DNA of 64,000 bases from Photobacterium swingsii (GTDB lineage Bacteria > Pseudomonadota > Gammaproteobacteria > Enterobacterales > Vibrionaceae), in NCBI RefSeq assembly GCF_024346715.1, contig NZ_AP024852.1, forward strand, positions 62,001-126,000. The letters run 5' to 3'. A model generated the notes under the pieces. It did not search any database. It was not told where the DNA came from and saw nothing but the letters and a program-made list of their open reading frames with translations. The position numbers were made by a program, and so were the translations under genes. Of this stretch, positions 1 to 9,886 are shown one piece after another; within the stretch, counting starts at the first letter, position 1; each line of letters starts with the position of its first letter.

Positions 1-423
1 AGTCCATACAACAGGCGAGCCAAGAGCTTTCAACGAGCTATAGTTACTCTCCATCAAGAAACTATAAGCCACCTTTATATTACTTAGTCGAGAGCGAACA
101 CTTGAGAATTTTATTGCTTTTTTCTGTTGAGGGCTTTTATTGAATAGCCAACAAAAACTTAGCAGCTTAAGTTCTCGTTGTAACTTAGGCGCACATTTGA
201 ATTCTTCTGTGTTTAGATTGTTGTTATCTTTTCTTCGAGAGAAAGGTAAGCAATCCCAATTGTTTTGCCCAAAGGTGGCGGTAACGTTACCGTCCTTATC
301 CTTGCAGATGACGACGGCATCCAGCTCTTCAAATCTTTTCTCATGGTAGAGCGTGACCACATCAACATCCTTGACTTTATGCTGCTGTGGAAAATCGGGC
401 AAATAGAGTTTAGATGTATCCAT
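1..423 (-). CDS. Third gene of an integrase operon, 5' part only (recombinase-like)
   Basis: This reading frame stays open from an ATG at 423 to the left edge of the window, giving 141 residues of an unfinished protein. The ATG overlaps the TAA stop of the preceding gene by one base (TAATG), which points to translational coupling. The protein begins MDTSKLYLPDFPQQ and its visible part is charged and probably helical from about residue 85 onward, as in the N-terminal SAM-like core-binding domain of tyrosine recombinases. No catalytic motif is visible because that part would lie outside the window. The function is inferred mainly from position behind two recombinase-type genes. It could also be a non-enzymatic partner of the trio. 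Confidence 0.65.
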   Translation of the reverse strand, partial: MDTSKLYLPDFPQQHKVKDVDVVTLYHEKRFEELDAVVICKDKDGNVTATFGQNNWDCLPFSRRKDNNNLNTEEFKCAPKLQRELKLLSFCWLFNKSPQQKKAIKFSSVRSRLSNIKVAYSFLMESNYSSLKALGSPVVWT

Positions 424-2168
424 TATCCTACCTCGGCTGGTGATTTTGGAATTAAGCTTAAAACTGACTCGCTGTCATCCCAAGCGGGGTGCAGGCCATC
501 ATCATCGAGCTTGGTTTCTGCCTGCCTCAATATCCGTTGATTTATGCTCGGTAGTATTTTTTGCTCAATGAATTGTACGATGTCTTCAAAGTTTTTTTTG
601 TAATGGCTGGCATCCAAATGAAGGTATAGTGACTCCTCAATACAGGCCTTGAATGAGAGCAGGCACCAGATATCTGAGATCGACTGTACAATCACTTGGT
701 CAGGACAACCAAAGCACCCCAACAGGTCTGCACAGGCCAATCGCTCTCCCTCCTTGGCAAGCCCCTGTGCTTGGGCTTTCTTGGTGTACTTTTGGGACTT
801 TTCGCCGAATGGGGTAACGCAGCTACCGCCATTAGAGGTACGGCTTAAATTGGGAAGGTTAATCTTCTTTTCTTCCTCGATGACCAGCACATCAATACAG
901 AGGTTTTCCTGAGCTTGCTGGGTGCTGACCCTGTTCTTGACCTGCTCCTCCCGAATTGACATCGTATCTTGCATCATGCCGTTATTTGCCAGCTTATTTC
1001 CCTCGCTATAGTGACGCTTACGGGTGTTGGGCGTGTTGTTAAGCATGAGGTTATTAACCATTTCACCTTGATGATATGCGGTTAGTTGAGAGCCTGTTTC
1101 ACGAAAGCGGCTTATATTAGGGCGTAAACGTCTTCCCATTTGATCTGTGAAGGAAAAATGTCTTTCTAGCCATACTTTCAAAAAAGATTGGAGCCTTGAA
1201 GTCTGTAACTTTTGCACCTTTCGAGAGGCAATGGTTTGAAGAAGAGGCGCTTCTTCATTTGTGCTAATTATTCTTGAAGCATTGAGTAGTTTGTCGAAAA
1301 AGGTCATAGCATACTTGGGTATTTCTAACTCGTGCTCACCCATTTCAACCCGAATGGTTTTGAATGCTCGACGCTTAAAGGCGGGCATTGTGTACCATGT
1401 TTCCCCTGTTGATATTGATGAATTATTAGGCTGTTTTAACCTAAATAGATCACTGGAGTTGGCATAAGTGTAATAAGCCAGTAGGTAGGTGGCGGCACAC
1501 ATCATCTTGGATATGCCACCGCAAAGCTTATATTCTTTACTTTGCCACTCAAAGGTCATGGTAGCCGTGTTTTTATAAGCTTGAATGTGCTTTTCTGGCT
1601 CTACAATAAATTGAGAATAGGTTTGATTGAAAAGGCGTCTTAGAAATGGAAGTAGTTGTTTTAAATCGCTTTGAGTATAGGATTCATAAGATTCCCTATC
1701 GCTATTATCCATGATAACCACGTTATTAAAGTAATAGTGTGGTAGATCAAGATATCTAGAAAATAGGGTGACCATATTAGCTCGCCTATTCTTATACGTG
1801 CTCCTTTTGAGTTCGCCTAGCATTACTCTGGTTTGTAAGTGTTCCATATACCCCTCTAATGAGCTTTTGATAAATGCTGGCTCGCTTTCTTTATCGCACC
1901 ACCGTATGTATTGAGAGGCTTCAACATAAATGCCATATAGAGAGTCGTGACTAACCCCTTCATCATTTTTTTCACTAAAACTGTTTTTTAACTGAAAAAC
2001 GAACGCTTCACGATCTGCAATCTTGAATTGGTTGCTTTGTTGTAACTCTTTAGTTGATGGAAGCTCCTTGAATAAAAAACGGTTAAAGTCTGCTAAAAGA
2101 TTGTCCCTAACATCAAGCTTGATACAGAGATCAGGCCTCCATCCAGATAGGTAGGTTAGTTCAGTCAT
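423..2168 (-). CDS. Large recombinase-like protein with degenerate active site and C-terminal Cys cluster
   Basis: The frame encodes 581 residues from the ATG at 2168, which has GGAGG (2174-2178) five bases upstream. A second ATG at 2171 is possible but closer to the Shine-Dalgarno. The gene starts inside the end of the recombinase gene before it (8-bp overlap). The residues around 340-390 (RRLRPNISRFRETG, then NTRKRHYSEGN with Tyr387) resemble the C-terminal part of a tyrosine recombinase core, but the first catalytic Arg and the His-x-x-Arg box are not recognisable. Further on, Cys450, Cys479, Cys485 and Cys488 (the last three in CADLLGCFGCPD) form a zinc-ribbon-like cluster. Large proteins of this shape are found as second members of multi-recombinase operons on mobile elements. 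I infer a role in integration or excision together with its neighbours; an independent recombinase activity is uncertain. Confidence 0.7.
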   Translation of the reverse strand: MTELTYLSGWRPDLCIKLDVRDNLLADFNRFLFKELPSTKELQQSNQFKIADREAFVFQLKNSFSEKNDEGVSHDSLYGIYVEASQYIRWCDKESEPAFIKSSLEGYMEHLQTRVMLGELKRSTYKNRRANMVTLFSRYLDLPHYYFNNVVIMDNSDRESYESYTQSDLKQLLPFLRRLFNQTYSQFIVEPEKHIQAYKNTATMTFEWQSKEYKLCGGISKMMCAATYLLAYYTYANSSDLFRLKQPNNSSISTGETWYTMPAFKRRAFKTIRVEMGEHELEIPKYAMTFFDKLLNASRIISTNEEAPLLQTIASRKVQKLQTSRLQSFLKVWLERHFSFTDQMGRRLRPNISRFRETGSQLTAYHQGEMVNNLMLNNTPNTRKRHYSEGNKLANNGMMQDTMSIREEQVKNRVSTQQAQENLCIDVLVIEEEKKINLPNLSRTSNGGSCVTPFGEKSQKYTKKAQAQGLAKEGERLACADLLGCFGCPDQVIVQSISDIWCLLSFKACIEESLYLHLDASHYKKNFEDIVQFIEQKILPSINQRILRQAETKLDDDGLHPAWDDSESVLSLIPKSPAEVG

Positions 2169-3486
2169 CATCACCTCCCAGCGCGTCGTGCATGATGGAA
2201 TCGAGGATGCCAAACTTCACTTTGAACGCCTCTTTGCGTTTTAGAAAGCGTAAATATTTCCAAGTCGTACTTTCATCTTTATGCCCCATCCAGCCCATCA
2301 AAAGCTCCATACAGTCGACAATGGGCAATTTAGCCTCTAGCAAGTCACTAAGGCGATAGGTGCCATAGGTGGCGCGTAAATCATGGAAGCGATGGGTAAA
2401 TGATGGCTCTGCCTGTTTTACTTCTGCCCTGAACTCAATCCATCGAGCTTCAATGGATTTCCCCGTAGCAGGGTTGCCTTGCTGGCTAACAAAAAGTGGT
2501 TCATGACGGTTACAACGCTCCAGTCTTTCAACGGTCTTCTGGGGGAAGGGGGAAGCATCGCTGTCTAGGTGTTCTATTTTCTCGTTGAGCCTAGTAACAC
2601 GCTTCAGGCGGCGTTCTGAAATTCGATACTCATTTAATGACTGGAGCAAGTCCGATGAAATCTCGACAGTCCGAGTTTTTAGGAACTTGGTTTGTACGCC
2701 TGTAGAGCGGGGGCATAACAGAATTTCAAAACGATGTTGGCTCTCAGCAAGTGGGGTTGCAGTATCTAACGCATCTAACGACAGAGTTGCTACTTCTTCA
2801 ACTCGCATTCCTGTATCAATTGCAAGCAAGGCTTGTAAGCGCAACTCTTCAGATGTTTGTGATAAATGTTGAGTTAAAATACCAAGAGCATCACAGCCTA
2901 ATGGGGATAATGGCCTGATGTTTTTACTATCTGCATCCCTAGGAACCTTTATACGTAAATCACTGGTCTCAACAATGAAAGTTGGGGATATGTGGGCAAG
3001 CATCCCACTGTTCTGAACAGATACAAACTCCATTTTGAATGGGGCTTCCTTCTCATTCTTTACGCGTAAGTAACCATCATGCATTAGCCACTTATAGTAA
3101 TTGACGATTTGGTTCATACGAACACTGGCAGTGCTGTGTGCAAGCTCGCCTTGCTTTATTTGCTTGAGCAGGTGAGAGCGGTACAGGTAAGTTGGTTTGA
3201 GCCGTTTTACTGGCGGGAATTTATCCCAGCGAAGTCCCTTCTCCTCAAGAAATTGGTAATAGGCACGCAGAGCCTGTGCGCAGGGAGATAGGTCTTCTGC
3301 CTTCTTTACTGCCTTGAGATAAAACAGGTAGCTGTTGGCTTCGTGATTGAATATACCATCTTGCGAAAAGAGGGTTGGCAGCGAACCGATATTGTCATTG
3401 GAGGGGAGGTAATGGAATGTACCATCATCTAGTTTTTGTAGCTTAGTCTCTTTGAAAACATCGCTAGAGTGTACAAGGTGTGTCAT
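2161..3486 (-). CDS. Tyrosine recombinase/integrase, first gene of a mobile-element trio
   Basis: This 441-residue protein carries a complete tyrosine recombinase catalytic set: Arg228 in TGMRVEEVATLSL, Lys270 in KFLKTRTVEI, His368 and Arg371 in HDLRATYGTY, His402 in MGHKDEST, and the nucleophile candidate Tyr411 in TTWKYLRF. The N-terminal 170 residues would be the core-binding domain. AGGA precedes the ATG by eight bases. It is transcribed leftward and overlaps the next gene, so the three genes form one operon. Families with three adjacent recombinases include the RIT elements and the gamma-mobile-trio (GMT) islands of Vibrio. The sizes and layout fit such a trio, but I cannot assign the subfamily without a search. 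The upstream inverted repeat with a LexA-type box suggests SOS control. Confidence 0.9.
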   Translation of the reverse strand: MTHLVHSSDVFKETKLQKLDDGTFHYLPSNDNIGSLPTLFSQDGIFNHEANSYLFYLKAVKKAEDLSPCAQALRAYYQFLEEKGLRWDKFPPVKRLKPTYLYRSHLLKQIKQGELAHSTASVRMNQIVNYYKWLMHDGYLRVKNEKEAPFKMEFVSVQNSGMLAHISPTFIVETSDLRIKVPRDADSKNIRPLSPLGCDALGILTQHLSQTSEELRLQALLAIDTGMRVEEVATLSLDALDTATPLAESQHRFEILLCPRSTGVQTKFLKTRTVEISSDLLQSLNEYRISERRLKRVTRLNEKIEHLDSDASPFPQKTVERLERCNRHEPLFVSQQGNPATGKSIEARWIEFRAEVKQAEPSFTHRFHDLRATYGTYRLSDLLEAKLPIVDCMELLMGWMGHKDESTTWKYLRFLKRKEAFKVKFGILDSIMHDALGGDDD

Positions 3487-3502
3487 AAATCATCCTGAAA
3501 AT

Positions 3503-3535
3503 ATCACTGTCCATGTATACAGTATGGACAGTGAT
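3503..3535. promoter_or_regulatory. Perfect 12-bp inverted repeat containing a LexA-type box, upstream of the integrase operon
   Basis: The arms ATCACTGTCCAT (3503-3514) and ATGGACAGTGAT (3524-3535) are perfect inverted repeats with a 9-bp spacer. Within them 3507-3522 reads CTGTCCATGTATACAG, which fits the CTGT-N8-ACAG LexA (SOS) consensus. The element lies 17 bp upstream of the recombinase start codon. Two readings are possible: an SOS operator that represses the integrase operon, or a tyrosine recombinase core site, since two 11-13 bp inverted arms around a 6-9 bp spacer is the usual layout for such sites. Both could hold at once. Confidence 0.65.
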
Positions 3536-3582
3536 TAACTATTTTCCAGATTTATTTACGTGTGTAAGATGCTTTTCCTACA

Positions 3583-4941
3583 CTAACCCCTCATGGTAAC
3601 AAACTCTTCTGAGCCCGTTGGGTGGATCGCGACGACTGCATCGAAGTCTGCTTTGGTTGCGCCCATTTTGATGGCAACACCAAAGCCTTGGATCATTTCA
3701 TCAACCGTAAAGCCGATACCGTGAAGACCCACAACTGTTTCTTCTGGGCCTGCACACACTAGTTTCATCTTACAAGGCTGACGGTGAGCGGTGACTGCTG
3801 TGTACATAGCGGTAAAGCCAGATTTGTACACTTTCACATTGTCTTCGCCGTATTCTGCAATCGCTTCTGGTTCAGTCAGACCGATAGTGCCAATTGGTGG
3901 ATGGCTAAATACTACGGTTGGTACTAGCTTGTAGTCCATTTTCGCGTTGGTCTTGCCATTGAATAGACGTTCAGACAGCTGACGGCCTGCTTTAACCGCT
4001 ACAGGTGTTAGCTCAATACCGCCTTCCATGATATCGCCCACACAGTAAATGCCATCAACGTTAGTTTGTTGGTATTCATCGACCTTGATGTAACCGCGGT
4101 CTGTAGTTTCAACGCCTGTCGCAGCAAGGTTGATCTTGTCGGTAGTAGGGTGGCGACCAATTGCCCAGATGATTAAATCTGTGTTGTGTGACTCACCGTT
4201 TTCAAAGTGCATGGTGAAGGTGCCATCGGCTTCTTTAACCACTTCTTTTGGAATCGAGTGGGTGTGCAGGGTTGGACCTTCTGCATTCATCACTTCTACC
4301 AGTGTTTCTACGATTAGTGGATCGAAGCTACGTAGTGGCGATTCTTTACGAACGAACAGGTGAGTATCAGTACCGAGTGCACTCAGTACGCCTGCAATTT
4401 CCACTGCAATGTAGCCTGCACCAATCACAGCAGTACGCTTAGGCTGCTCGGTTAGCTCGAAGAAGCCATTCGAGTCGATACCGTGGTCGGCACCTGGAAT
4501 ATTCGGAATGGTTGGCTCACCACCAACAGCAATAAGAATGTGATCGGCTGTGTAGTGTTCGCCATTCACCTCGATGGTTTTTGCATCCACAAAGGTTGCG
4601 AAACCATTGATCACTTCAACCTTATTATTGCCTAGTACGTTGTCGTACGCTTGGTGAATACGACCAATGTAGGCTTCACGACTCTCAACCAGTTTGCCCC
4701 AGTTGAACCCTTTTACATCAACATCAAAGCCGTAGTCTTTTGCGTAAAGGTGCATTGCTTCAGCAATTTGTGCGCCGTGCCACATCACTTTCTTTGGTAC
4801 ACAACCCACGTTGACACATGTACCGCCAAGGGCTTTTGCTTCGACAATTGCTACTTTTGCGCCGTACATTGCAGCGCGATTTGCTGAGGCAATACCGCCG
4901 CTACCACCGCCGATACAAATATAATCAAAATGCTTCGCCAT
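3583..4941 (-). CDS. gorA: Glutathione reductase
   Basis: GorA reduces glutathione disulfide with NADPH and keeps the cytoplasmic glutathione pool reduced. The 452-residue protein opens with an FAD-binding GGGSGG motif, followed by the redox pair Cys42/Cys47 in [13 protein letters not shown], an NADPH-binding [12 protein letters not shown] segment near residue 170, and the C-terminal HPTGSEEFV motif that supplies the active-site His-Glu pair. The length matches E. coli Gor. The ATG at 4941 is preferred over a GTG at 4953 because GGAG precedes it by six bases and because [16 protein letters not shown] aligns with the family start. It is the first core gene next to the mobile element, which begins about 50 bp beyond its stop. 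Confidence 0.97.
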   Translation of the reverse strand: MAKHFDYICIGGGSGGIASANRAAMYGAKVAIVEAKALGGTCVNVGCVPKKVMWHGAQIAEAMHLYAKDYGFDVDVKGFNWGKLVESREAYIGRIHQAYDNVLGNNKVEVINGFATFVDAKTIEVNGEHYTADHILIAVGGEPTIPNIPGADHGIDSNGFFELTEQPKRTAVIGAGYIAVEIAGVLSALGTDTHLFVRKESPLRSFDPLIVETLVEVMNAEGPTLHTHSIPKEVVKEADGTFTMHFENGESHNTDLIIWAIGRHPTTDKINLAATGVETTDRGYIKVDEYQQTNVDGIYCVGDIMEGGIELTPVAVKAGRQLSERLFNGKTNAKMDYKLVPTVVFSHPPIGTIGLTEPEAIAEYGEDNVKVYKSGFTAMYTAVTAHRQPCKMKLVCAGPEETVVGLHGIGFTVDEMIQGFGVAIKMGATKADFDAVVAIHPTGSEEFVTMRG

Positions 4942-5116
4942 GACTTTCTCCACCTATTTGTAATTTTTAAGCGCCATTTATATTGCGTTTAGTGTAATGG
5001 AGAAAAGTGCGAGATACGAGCAGCAGTGATGGGGATTGAAACGAGAGAGAAAGGAGATGTGAGCTGGCGAGCATTGTGACTCGCCAGTAGATGTAACGTG
5101 AGCAATGACGAAGGGG

Positions 5117-5956
5117 TTACTCAGGCACAATCCATTCAACAGTATTGAAACCTGTGATTGGTGAGATAGCTTGTTGTAGCCAAGGTAGAATGGTCTTCAT
5201 TTGACTTTCTAGCTTCCATGGTGGGTTAATCACTATCATGCCCGAGGCTGTCATACCGCGCTCTTCGGTATCAGGTTCTACACCCAATTCAATTTGCAGG
5301 ATCTTACGAATACCTGTGTCTTTTAGGCCGTTTATCATCTTATCGATGTTTTCACGGTAAACCACAGGGTACCAAATCGCGTACGTGCCTGTTGCCCAAC
5401 GCTTATGGCTTTCACGAATGGCTTTCACTACATCCATGTATTCATGTTTGAGTTCATACGGTGGGTCGATCAGTACCACGCCACGGCGCTCTTTGGGCGG
5501 AAGGCTACCTTTCAGACGGGCAAAGCCATCTTCTTTATAGATTTTCACTTGGCGATCGCCACGGAATTCTTGCAATAACAGTGGGAAGTCGGTTGGGTGC
5601 AGCTCAGTTAAGACCATGCGGTCTTGACCACGGATTTGGGCACTTGCAACCTTTGGCGACCCTGGGTAGTAGCGCAATTCTTCACTGTCGTTTAGTGCCT
5701 TGATGGCGTTAATGTAGGACGCAATTTCCGTTGGGATGTCATCACGAGACCAAATACGCGCAATCCCTTCGAGGAACTCACCGGTTTTCTCGCTGCGTTC
5801 ATCTTGTAAATCGTAACGACCAACCCCTGAATGGGTATCGTGGTAAACGAAAGGTTTATCTTTCTGCTTGAGTGAATCCAAAATCAGGCTTTGAACAATG
5901 TGTTTTACCACATCGGCATGGTTGCCAGCGTGGAAGCTATGACGATAACTCAGCAT
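5117..5956 (-). CDS. rlmJ: 23S rRNA (adenine2030-N6)-methyltransferase
   Basis: RlmJ methylates A2030 of 23S rRNA using S-adenosylmethionine. The chosen start MLSYRHSFHAGNHADV is the conserved N-terminus of the family and gives 279 residues, like E. coli; an upstream in-frame start at 6007 would add 17 unconserved residues. The catalytic motif is DPPYE (in VLIDPPYELKHEY). The gene is divergent from prlC, with about 220 bp between them, an arrangement also found in other Vibrionaceae and enterobacteria. Confidence 0.95.
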   Translation of the reverse strand: MLSYRHSFHAGNHADVVKHIVQSLILDSLKQKDKPFVYHDTHSGVGRYDLQDERSEKTGEFLEGIARIWSRDDIPTEIASYINAIKALNDSEELRYYPGSPKVASAQIRGQDRMVLTELHPTDFPLLLQEFRGDRQVKIYKEDGFARLKGSLPPKERRGVVLIDPPYELKHEYMDVVKAIRESHKRWATGTYAIWYPVVYRENIDKMINGLKDTGIRKILQIELGVEPDTEERGMTASGMIVINPPWKLESQMKTILPWLQQAISPITGFNTVEWIVPE

Positions 5957-6177
5957 TAGGAAGGTCTCTGTGACGAATAAGAATAGTGAAGGCGCTATTA
6001 TCGCCAAATCATGATGAATATCCAGTTTATACCAAGCTAAGCGCTGGCTTATTTAAGTCTCTGGCGCATAATTAAAGCGATAAGGGGTGTTAAATTTTGC
6101 TCTAAGCTGGACTAAGGGATTGAATTTAACCAGAGAAAGACACATCTATTAGGGATAACCTCATAAAGGATAAGCGC

Positions 6178-8220
6178 ATGTCAAACCCACTATTGACCAT
6201 GACGGATCTGCCTCCGTTTTCTCTCATTAAAGCTGAGCACATTCAACCTGCCGTTGAACAAGCGATTGCTGATTGTCGTGCCAAGGTAGAAGAGGTCTTG
6301 GCAAACGATGCGCCACCAAGTTGGGACTCCATTTGTGAGCCACTGGCGGAAACCGATGATCGTTTAAGCCGTATTTGGTCACCGGTTTCTCACTTAAACG
6401 GGGTGAAAAACAGTGCTGAATTGCGTGAAGCATACGAAAGTTGTTTACCTATGCTATCTGATTACGGTACTTGGGTTGGTCAACACAAAGGCTTGTACGA
6501 AGCGTATAAAGCGATCAAAGCCAGTGATGCTTTTGCAACAATGAACCAAGCGCAGCAAAAATCAGTCACTGACGCGCTAAAAGAATTTGAATTGTCGGGT
6601 ATTGGTTTACCTGCCGATGAACAACACCGCTATGGTGAAATCAGTAAGCGCCTTTCAGAGTTGGCCTCGACGTTTAGCAACAACGTACTGGATGCCACTA
6701 TGGGATGGAGCAAGCAGGTAACAGACGAAGCTGAATTGGCAGGCTTGCCTGAATCCGCGATGCAAGCTGCTCAAGCTGCCGCACAAGCGAAAGAGCTTGA
6801 GGGTTACCTGTTTACGCTGGAAATCCCATCTTACCTTCCTATGATGACTTACTGTGAAAACAGTGCATTACGCCAAGAAATGTATGAAGCGTTCGTAACA
6901 CGTGCTTCTGATCGTGGTCCGAATGCAGGCACATGGGATAACAGCGAAATCATTGCTGAAAAACTGAAGCTGAGCCATGAGCTAGCACGTCTACTTGGCT
7001 TTAGCACTTATAGCGAGAAATCACTGGCGACCAAGATGGCGGAATCGCCAGAGCAAGTGCTGGGCTTTTTGAACGATCTTGCAACACGCGCCAAGCCACA
7101 AGGTGAGCGTGAAGTGGCAGAGCTACGTGCATTCGCGAAAGACGAATTTGGTGCCGATGATCTGCAACCGTGGGATTTTGCTTTCTATAGCGAGAAACTA
7201 AAGCAGCATCGTTACAGTATTTCAGATGAACAGCTACGCCCTTACTTCCCTGAGAAAACCGCCGTATCTGGCCTGTTTGAAGTGCTAAAACGAGTGTTTG
7301 GGATGGATGTGAAGCAGCGTGACGGTGTTGACGTTTGGGATGATACCGTGACCTTCTACGATATCTTCGACAGCAAAGGTGAGCTGCGCGGTAGCTTCTA
7401 CCTCGATCTGTATGCCCGTGAACACAAACGTGGTGGCGCATGGATGGATGAGTGCATGGTACGCCGCACTCGTCTTGATGGTTCGCTACAGACGCCAGTT
7501 GCTTACCTAACCTGTAACTTCAACAAGCCGATTGGTGATAAACCAGCCTTGTTCACCCATGATGAAGTCGTGACGCTATTCCACGAAACAGGCCACGGTA
7601 TTCACCATATGTTGACTCAAATCGATGCACCTGCAGTATCGGGTATTAATGGTGTGCCTTGGGATGCCGTCGAGCTGCCGAGCCAATTCTTAGAAAACTG
7701 GTGCTGGGAAGAAGAAGCACTGGCATTTATTTCGGGTCACTTTGAAACAGGTGAAGCCCTGCCAAAAGAAATGCTCGATAAAATGCTAGCGGCGAAGAAC
7801 TTCCAATCCGCGATGGGTATCTTACGTCAGCTTGAGTTTGGCTTATTTGATTTCAGCTTATATACGCAATATGACCCAGAAATTGGTGCTCAAGTGCTAG
7901 AAACCTTGTTCGACATTAAGTCGCGTGTTTCTGTGGTGCAAAGCCCTGAGTGGGGCCGTTTCCCACATAGCTTTAGCCATATCTTTGCGGGTGGTTACAG
8001 CGCAGGTTACTACAGCTACCTATGGGCAGAACTGTTGTCAGCAGATGCGTTCTCGCGTTTTGAAGAAGAAGGGATCTTTAACCCACAAACGGGTGCGGAT
8101 TTCTTGGATTGCATCTTAGAGCGTGGCGGCAGTGAAGAGCCGATGGCCTTGTTCAAACGCTTCCGTGGCCGTGAGCCACAATTGGATGCCATGCTACGTC
8201 ATTGCGGCATTACGGGGTAA
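6178..8220 (+). CDS. prlC: Oligopeptidase A (M3 zinc metallopeptidase)
   Basis: PrlC is a cytoplasmic zinc peptidase that degrades short peptides, including cleaved signal peptides. The 680-residue protein has the expected length and the zinc site HETGH at about residues 469-473 (FHETGHGIHHML), with the third ligand expected in the ENWCWE segment about 30 residues later. The fold is otherwise helical, and there is no signal peptide. The start MSNPLLTM is 8 bp downstream of AAAGGA. A rho-independent terminator follows about 70 bp after the stop. Confidence 0.97.
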   Translation: MSNPLLTMTDLPPFSLIKAEHIQPAVEQAIADCRAKVEEVLANDAPPSWDSICEPLAETDDRLSRIWSPVSHLNGVKNSAELREAYESCLPMLSDYGTWVGQHKGLYEAYKAIKASDAFATMNQAQQKSVTDALKEFELSGIGLPADEQHRYGEISKRLSELASTFSNNVLDATMGWSKQVTDEAELAGLPESAMQAAQAAAQAKELEGYLFTLEIPSYLPMMTYCENSALRQEMYEAFVTRASDRGPNAGTWDNSEIIAEKLKLSHELARLLGFSTYSEKSLATKMAESPEQVLGFLNDLATRAKPQGEREVAELRAFAKDEFGADDLQPWDFAFYSEKLKQHRYSISDEQLRPYFPEKTAVSGLFEVLKRVFGMDVKQRDGVDVWDDTVTFYDIFDSKGELRGSFYLDLYAREHKRGGAWMDECMVRRTRLDGSLQTPVAYLTCNFNKPIGDKPALFTHDEVVTLFHETGHGIHHMLTQIDAPAVSGINGVPWDAVELPSQFLENWCWEEEALAFISGHFETGEALPKEMLDKMLAAKNFQSAMGILRQLEFGLFDFSLYTQYDPEIGAQVLETLFDIKSRVSVVQSPEWGRFPHSFSHIFAGGYSAGYYSYLWAELLSADAFSRFEEEGIFNPQTGADFLDCILERGGSEEPMALFKRFRGREPQLDAMLRHCGITG

Positions 8221-8291
8221 GCCGCCGCCATAGCGTGAACACTGGTGTCTAGTTTTAAAAATGATGTCTAGTCCTAAAATAGACAGGTAAT

Positions 8292-8327
8292 AAAAAAGGC
8301 TGCCTTGATAACAAGGGAGCCTTTTTT
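8292..8327. terminator. Bidirectional rho-independent terminator between prlC and gppA
   Basis: A stem (aaaaaaggct-ccttg paired with caagg-agcctttttt, one internal mismatch, loop ATAA) is flanked by A and T runs on both sides. It lies between converging prlC and gppA, so it can end both transcripts. Confidence 0.85.
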
Positions 8328-8366
8328 GATCGTGCTGAAACGGTTATTGCTTTGGGTTACGGGTGA

Positions 8367-9869
8367 TTAAGCCTCGTCATCCATCGCAATGATGTGCAAT
8401 GGCCAGCCCATATCGGTCTGACGGTTAGCTTCTTGTTGAAGCTCCGCGTTGGTGAGCGGATTGCTTGCAAGCCATGCACTCGGTAGTGATAGCGTGAGAT
8501 TATTGTCTTGTGCTGTGAGTGTCACAACCGGTTGATGCAGGTGGTCGCGACGATGACAGATAATCACGGCTAAGCGCAGTAAACGTAGAATACGGGTTGC
8601 ACTTGATGCAGACAGGGCGTGTTGCTCTGGCAGGCTAGTGAGTACTTCGCGGTGACGGCGAAGCAACTCGGCGATTAAATGCTTCTGTGCACGCGTAAAA
8701 CCTGGAAGATCAATATGATTGATCAGGTAGGCTGCGTGTTCGCCGCTTTTTTTGAATTCGATGCTAGCACCGATTTCATGCAAGGTACTGCTCGCATGGA
8801 GTAGACAAGGCGCTTGCTGTTCCAGTGGCCATTCATTCTTGCAACTGGTTAGCAGTGTCATGGCAGTGTTCGCCACATTATCAGCGTGAATGGCATCTAG
8901 CTGAAAACGTCGTTGCACACTGTTAAGGGTACGCTCACGAACATCATGATGACGCATCTGGCTCATCATTTCGTAAACCATACCTTCACGTAGCGCGCCG
9001 CCTGCCAGCGTCATGGTATCGATGTTAAGTGATTCAAACAGCGCAATCAGAATAGATAACCCACTTGGGAATACCAATGCGCGCTCTAAGGTCAGCCCTT
9101 CGATGTCTAAATCTTCCAAGCGTTCATATTGCATCGCTTGACGCTGCATGCGTTTGAGCTTTTGCAGCGTAATCACTTCATCCATGCCTTGTGCCAGCAT
9201 GATTTCTTGCAATGCCTGTACTGTGCCACTGGCGCCGACACAGGTATCCCAGCCTAGCTGTTTATACTGCGCTAAGATCGGATCAATCGCAGCTTTTGCG
9301 GCTGTGATTGCAGCATCAAAATTCGCGGCACTGAGCTCGCGGTCTTTAAAATAACGCTCAAGCCACGTCACACAGCCAATTTTTAAGCTGGTGAGGGCAT
9401 TGGCATCAAAGCCTGCACCTATGATCACTTCGGTACTGGCACCGCCAATATCGACCACGAGGCGTTTATCACTGCCACCTGAAGTATGCGCGACACCTTG
9501 ATAGATGATCCGCGCCTCTTCTTCACCCGGAATAATATCAACCGAGTGACCGAGAATCGTTTTTGCTTTAGCTAGGAAAGTATCAGCATTGACCGCGGTA
9601 CGAAGCGCAGCGGTACCTACAATACGAATGCGCTCTGCGGGAATGTCTTGAAGACGTTCAGCAAATAGGCTTAGACATTCCCAGCCACGCTGCATGGCTT
9701 CGTCACTGAGGATATTGTCGTGGTTCAACCCTGCGGCTAAACGCACTTTGCGCTTTATCTTTGCGAGTGTTTTAACACTGCCAGCAACTTCACGCACAAT
9801 CCACATGTGGAAGCTGTTAGATCCTAAATCAATCGCGGCGTACAAAGGTGATACTGAACTTCTTTCCAT
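8367..9869 (-). CDS. gppA: Guanosine-5'-triphosphate,3'-diphosphate pyrophosphatase (Ppx/GppA family)
   Basis: GppA converts pppGpp to ppGpp in the stringent response and can also act on polyphosphate. The 500-residue protein has the actin-like ATPase fold signatures of the family: [14 protein letters not shown] at the N-terminus, [13 protein letters not shown] near residue 137, and [11 protein letters not shown] near residue 158, followed by a C-terminal HD-like helical region. It is most likely GppA rather than Ppx because it lies 17 bp behind rhlB, as in enterobacteria. There is only a weak Shine-Dalgarno, which suggests coupling to rhlB translation. Confidence 0.93.
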   Translation of the reverse strand: MERSSVSPLYAAIDLGSNSFHMWIVREVAGSVKTLAKIKRKVRLAAGLNHDNILSDEAMQRGWECLSLFAERLQDIPAERIRIVGTAALRTAVNADTFLAKAKTILGHSVDIIPGEEEARIIYQGVAHTSGGSDKRLVVDIGGASTEVIIGAGFDANALTSLKIGCVTWLERYFKDRELSAANFDAAITAAKAAIDPILAQYKQLGWDTCVGASGTVQALQEIMLAQGMDEVITLQKLKRMQRQAMQYERLEDLDIEGLTLERALVFPSGLSILIALFESLNIDTMTLAGGALREGMVYEMMSQMRHHDVRERTLNSVQRRFQLDAIHADNVANTAMTLLTSCKNEWPLEQQAPCLLHASSTLHEIGASIEFKKSGEHAAYLINHIDLPGFTRAQKHLIAELLRRHREVLTSLPEQHALSASSATRILRLLRLAVIICHRRDHLHQPVVTLTAQDNNLTLSLPSAWLASNPLTNAELQQEANRQTDMGWPLHIIAMDDEA

Positions 9870-9886
9870 AGACTTATCGATTCTTA

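Noticed and set aside
7001..7441. Open frame on the minus strand inside prlC
   Set aside because: It is a composition artefact in the shadow of a conserved gene; it has no start signal and is Arg/His-rich in an unlikely way.
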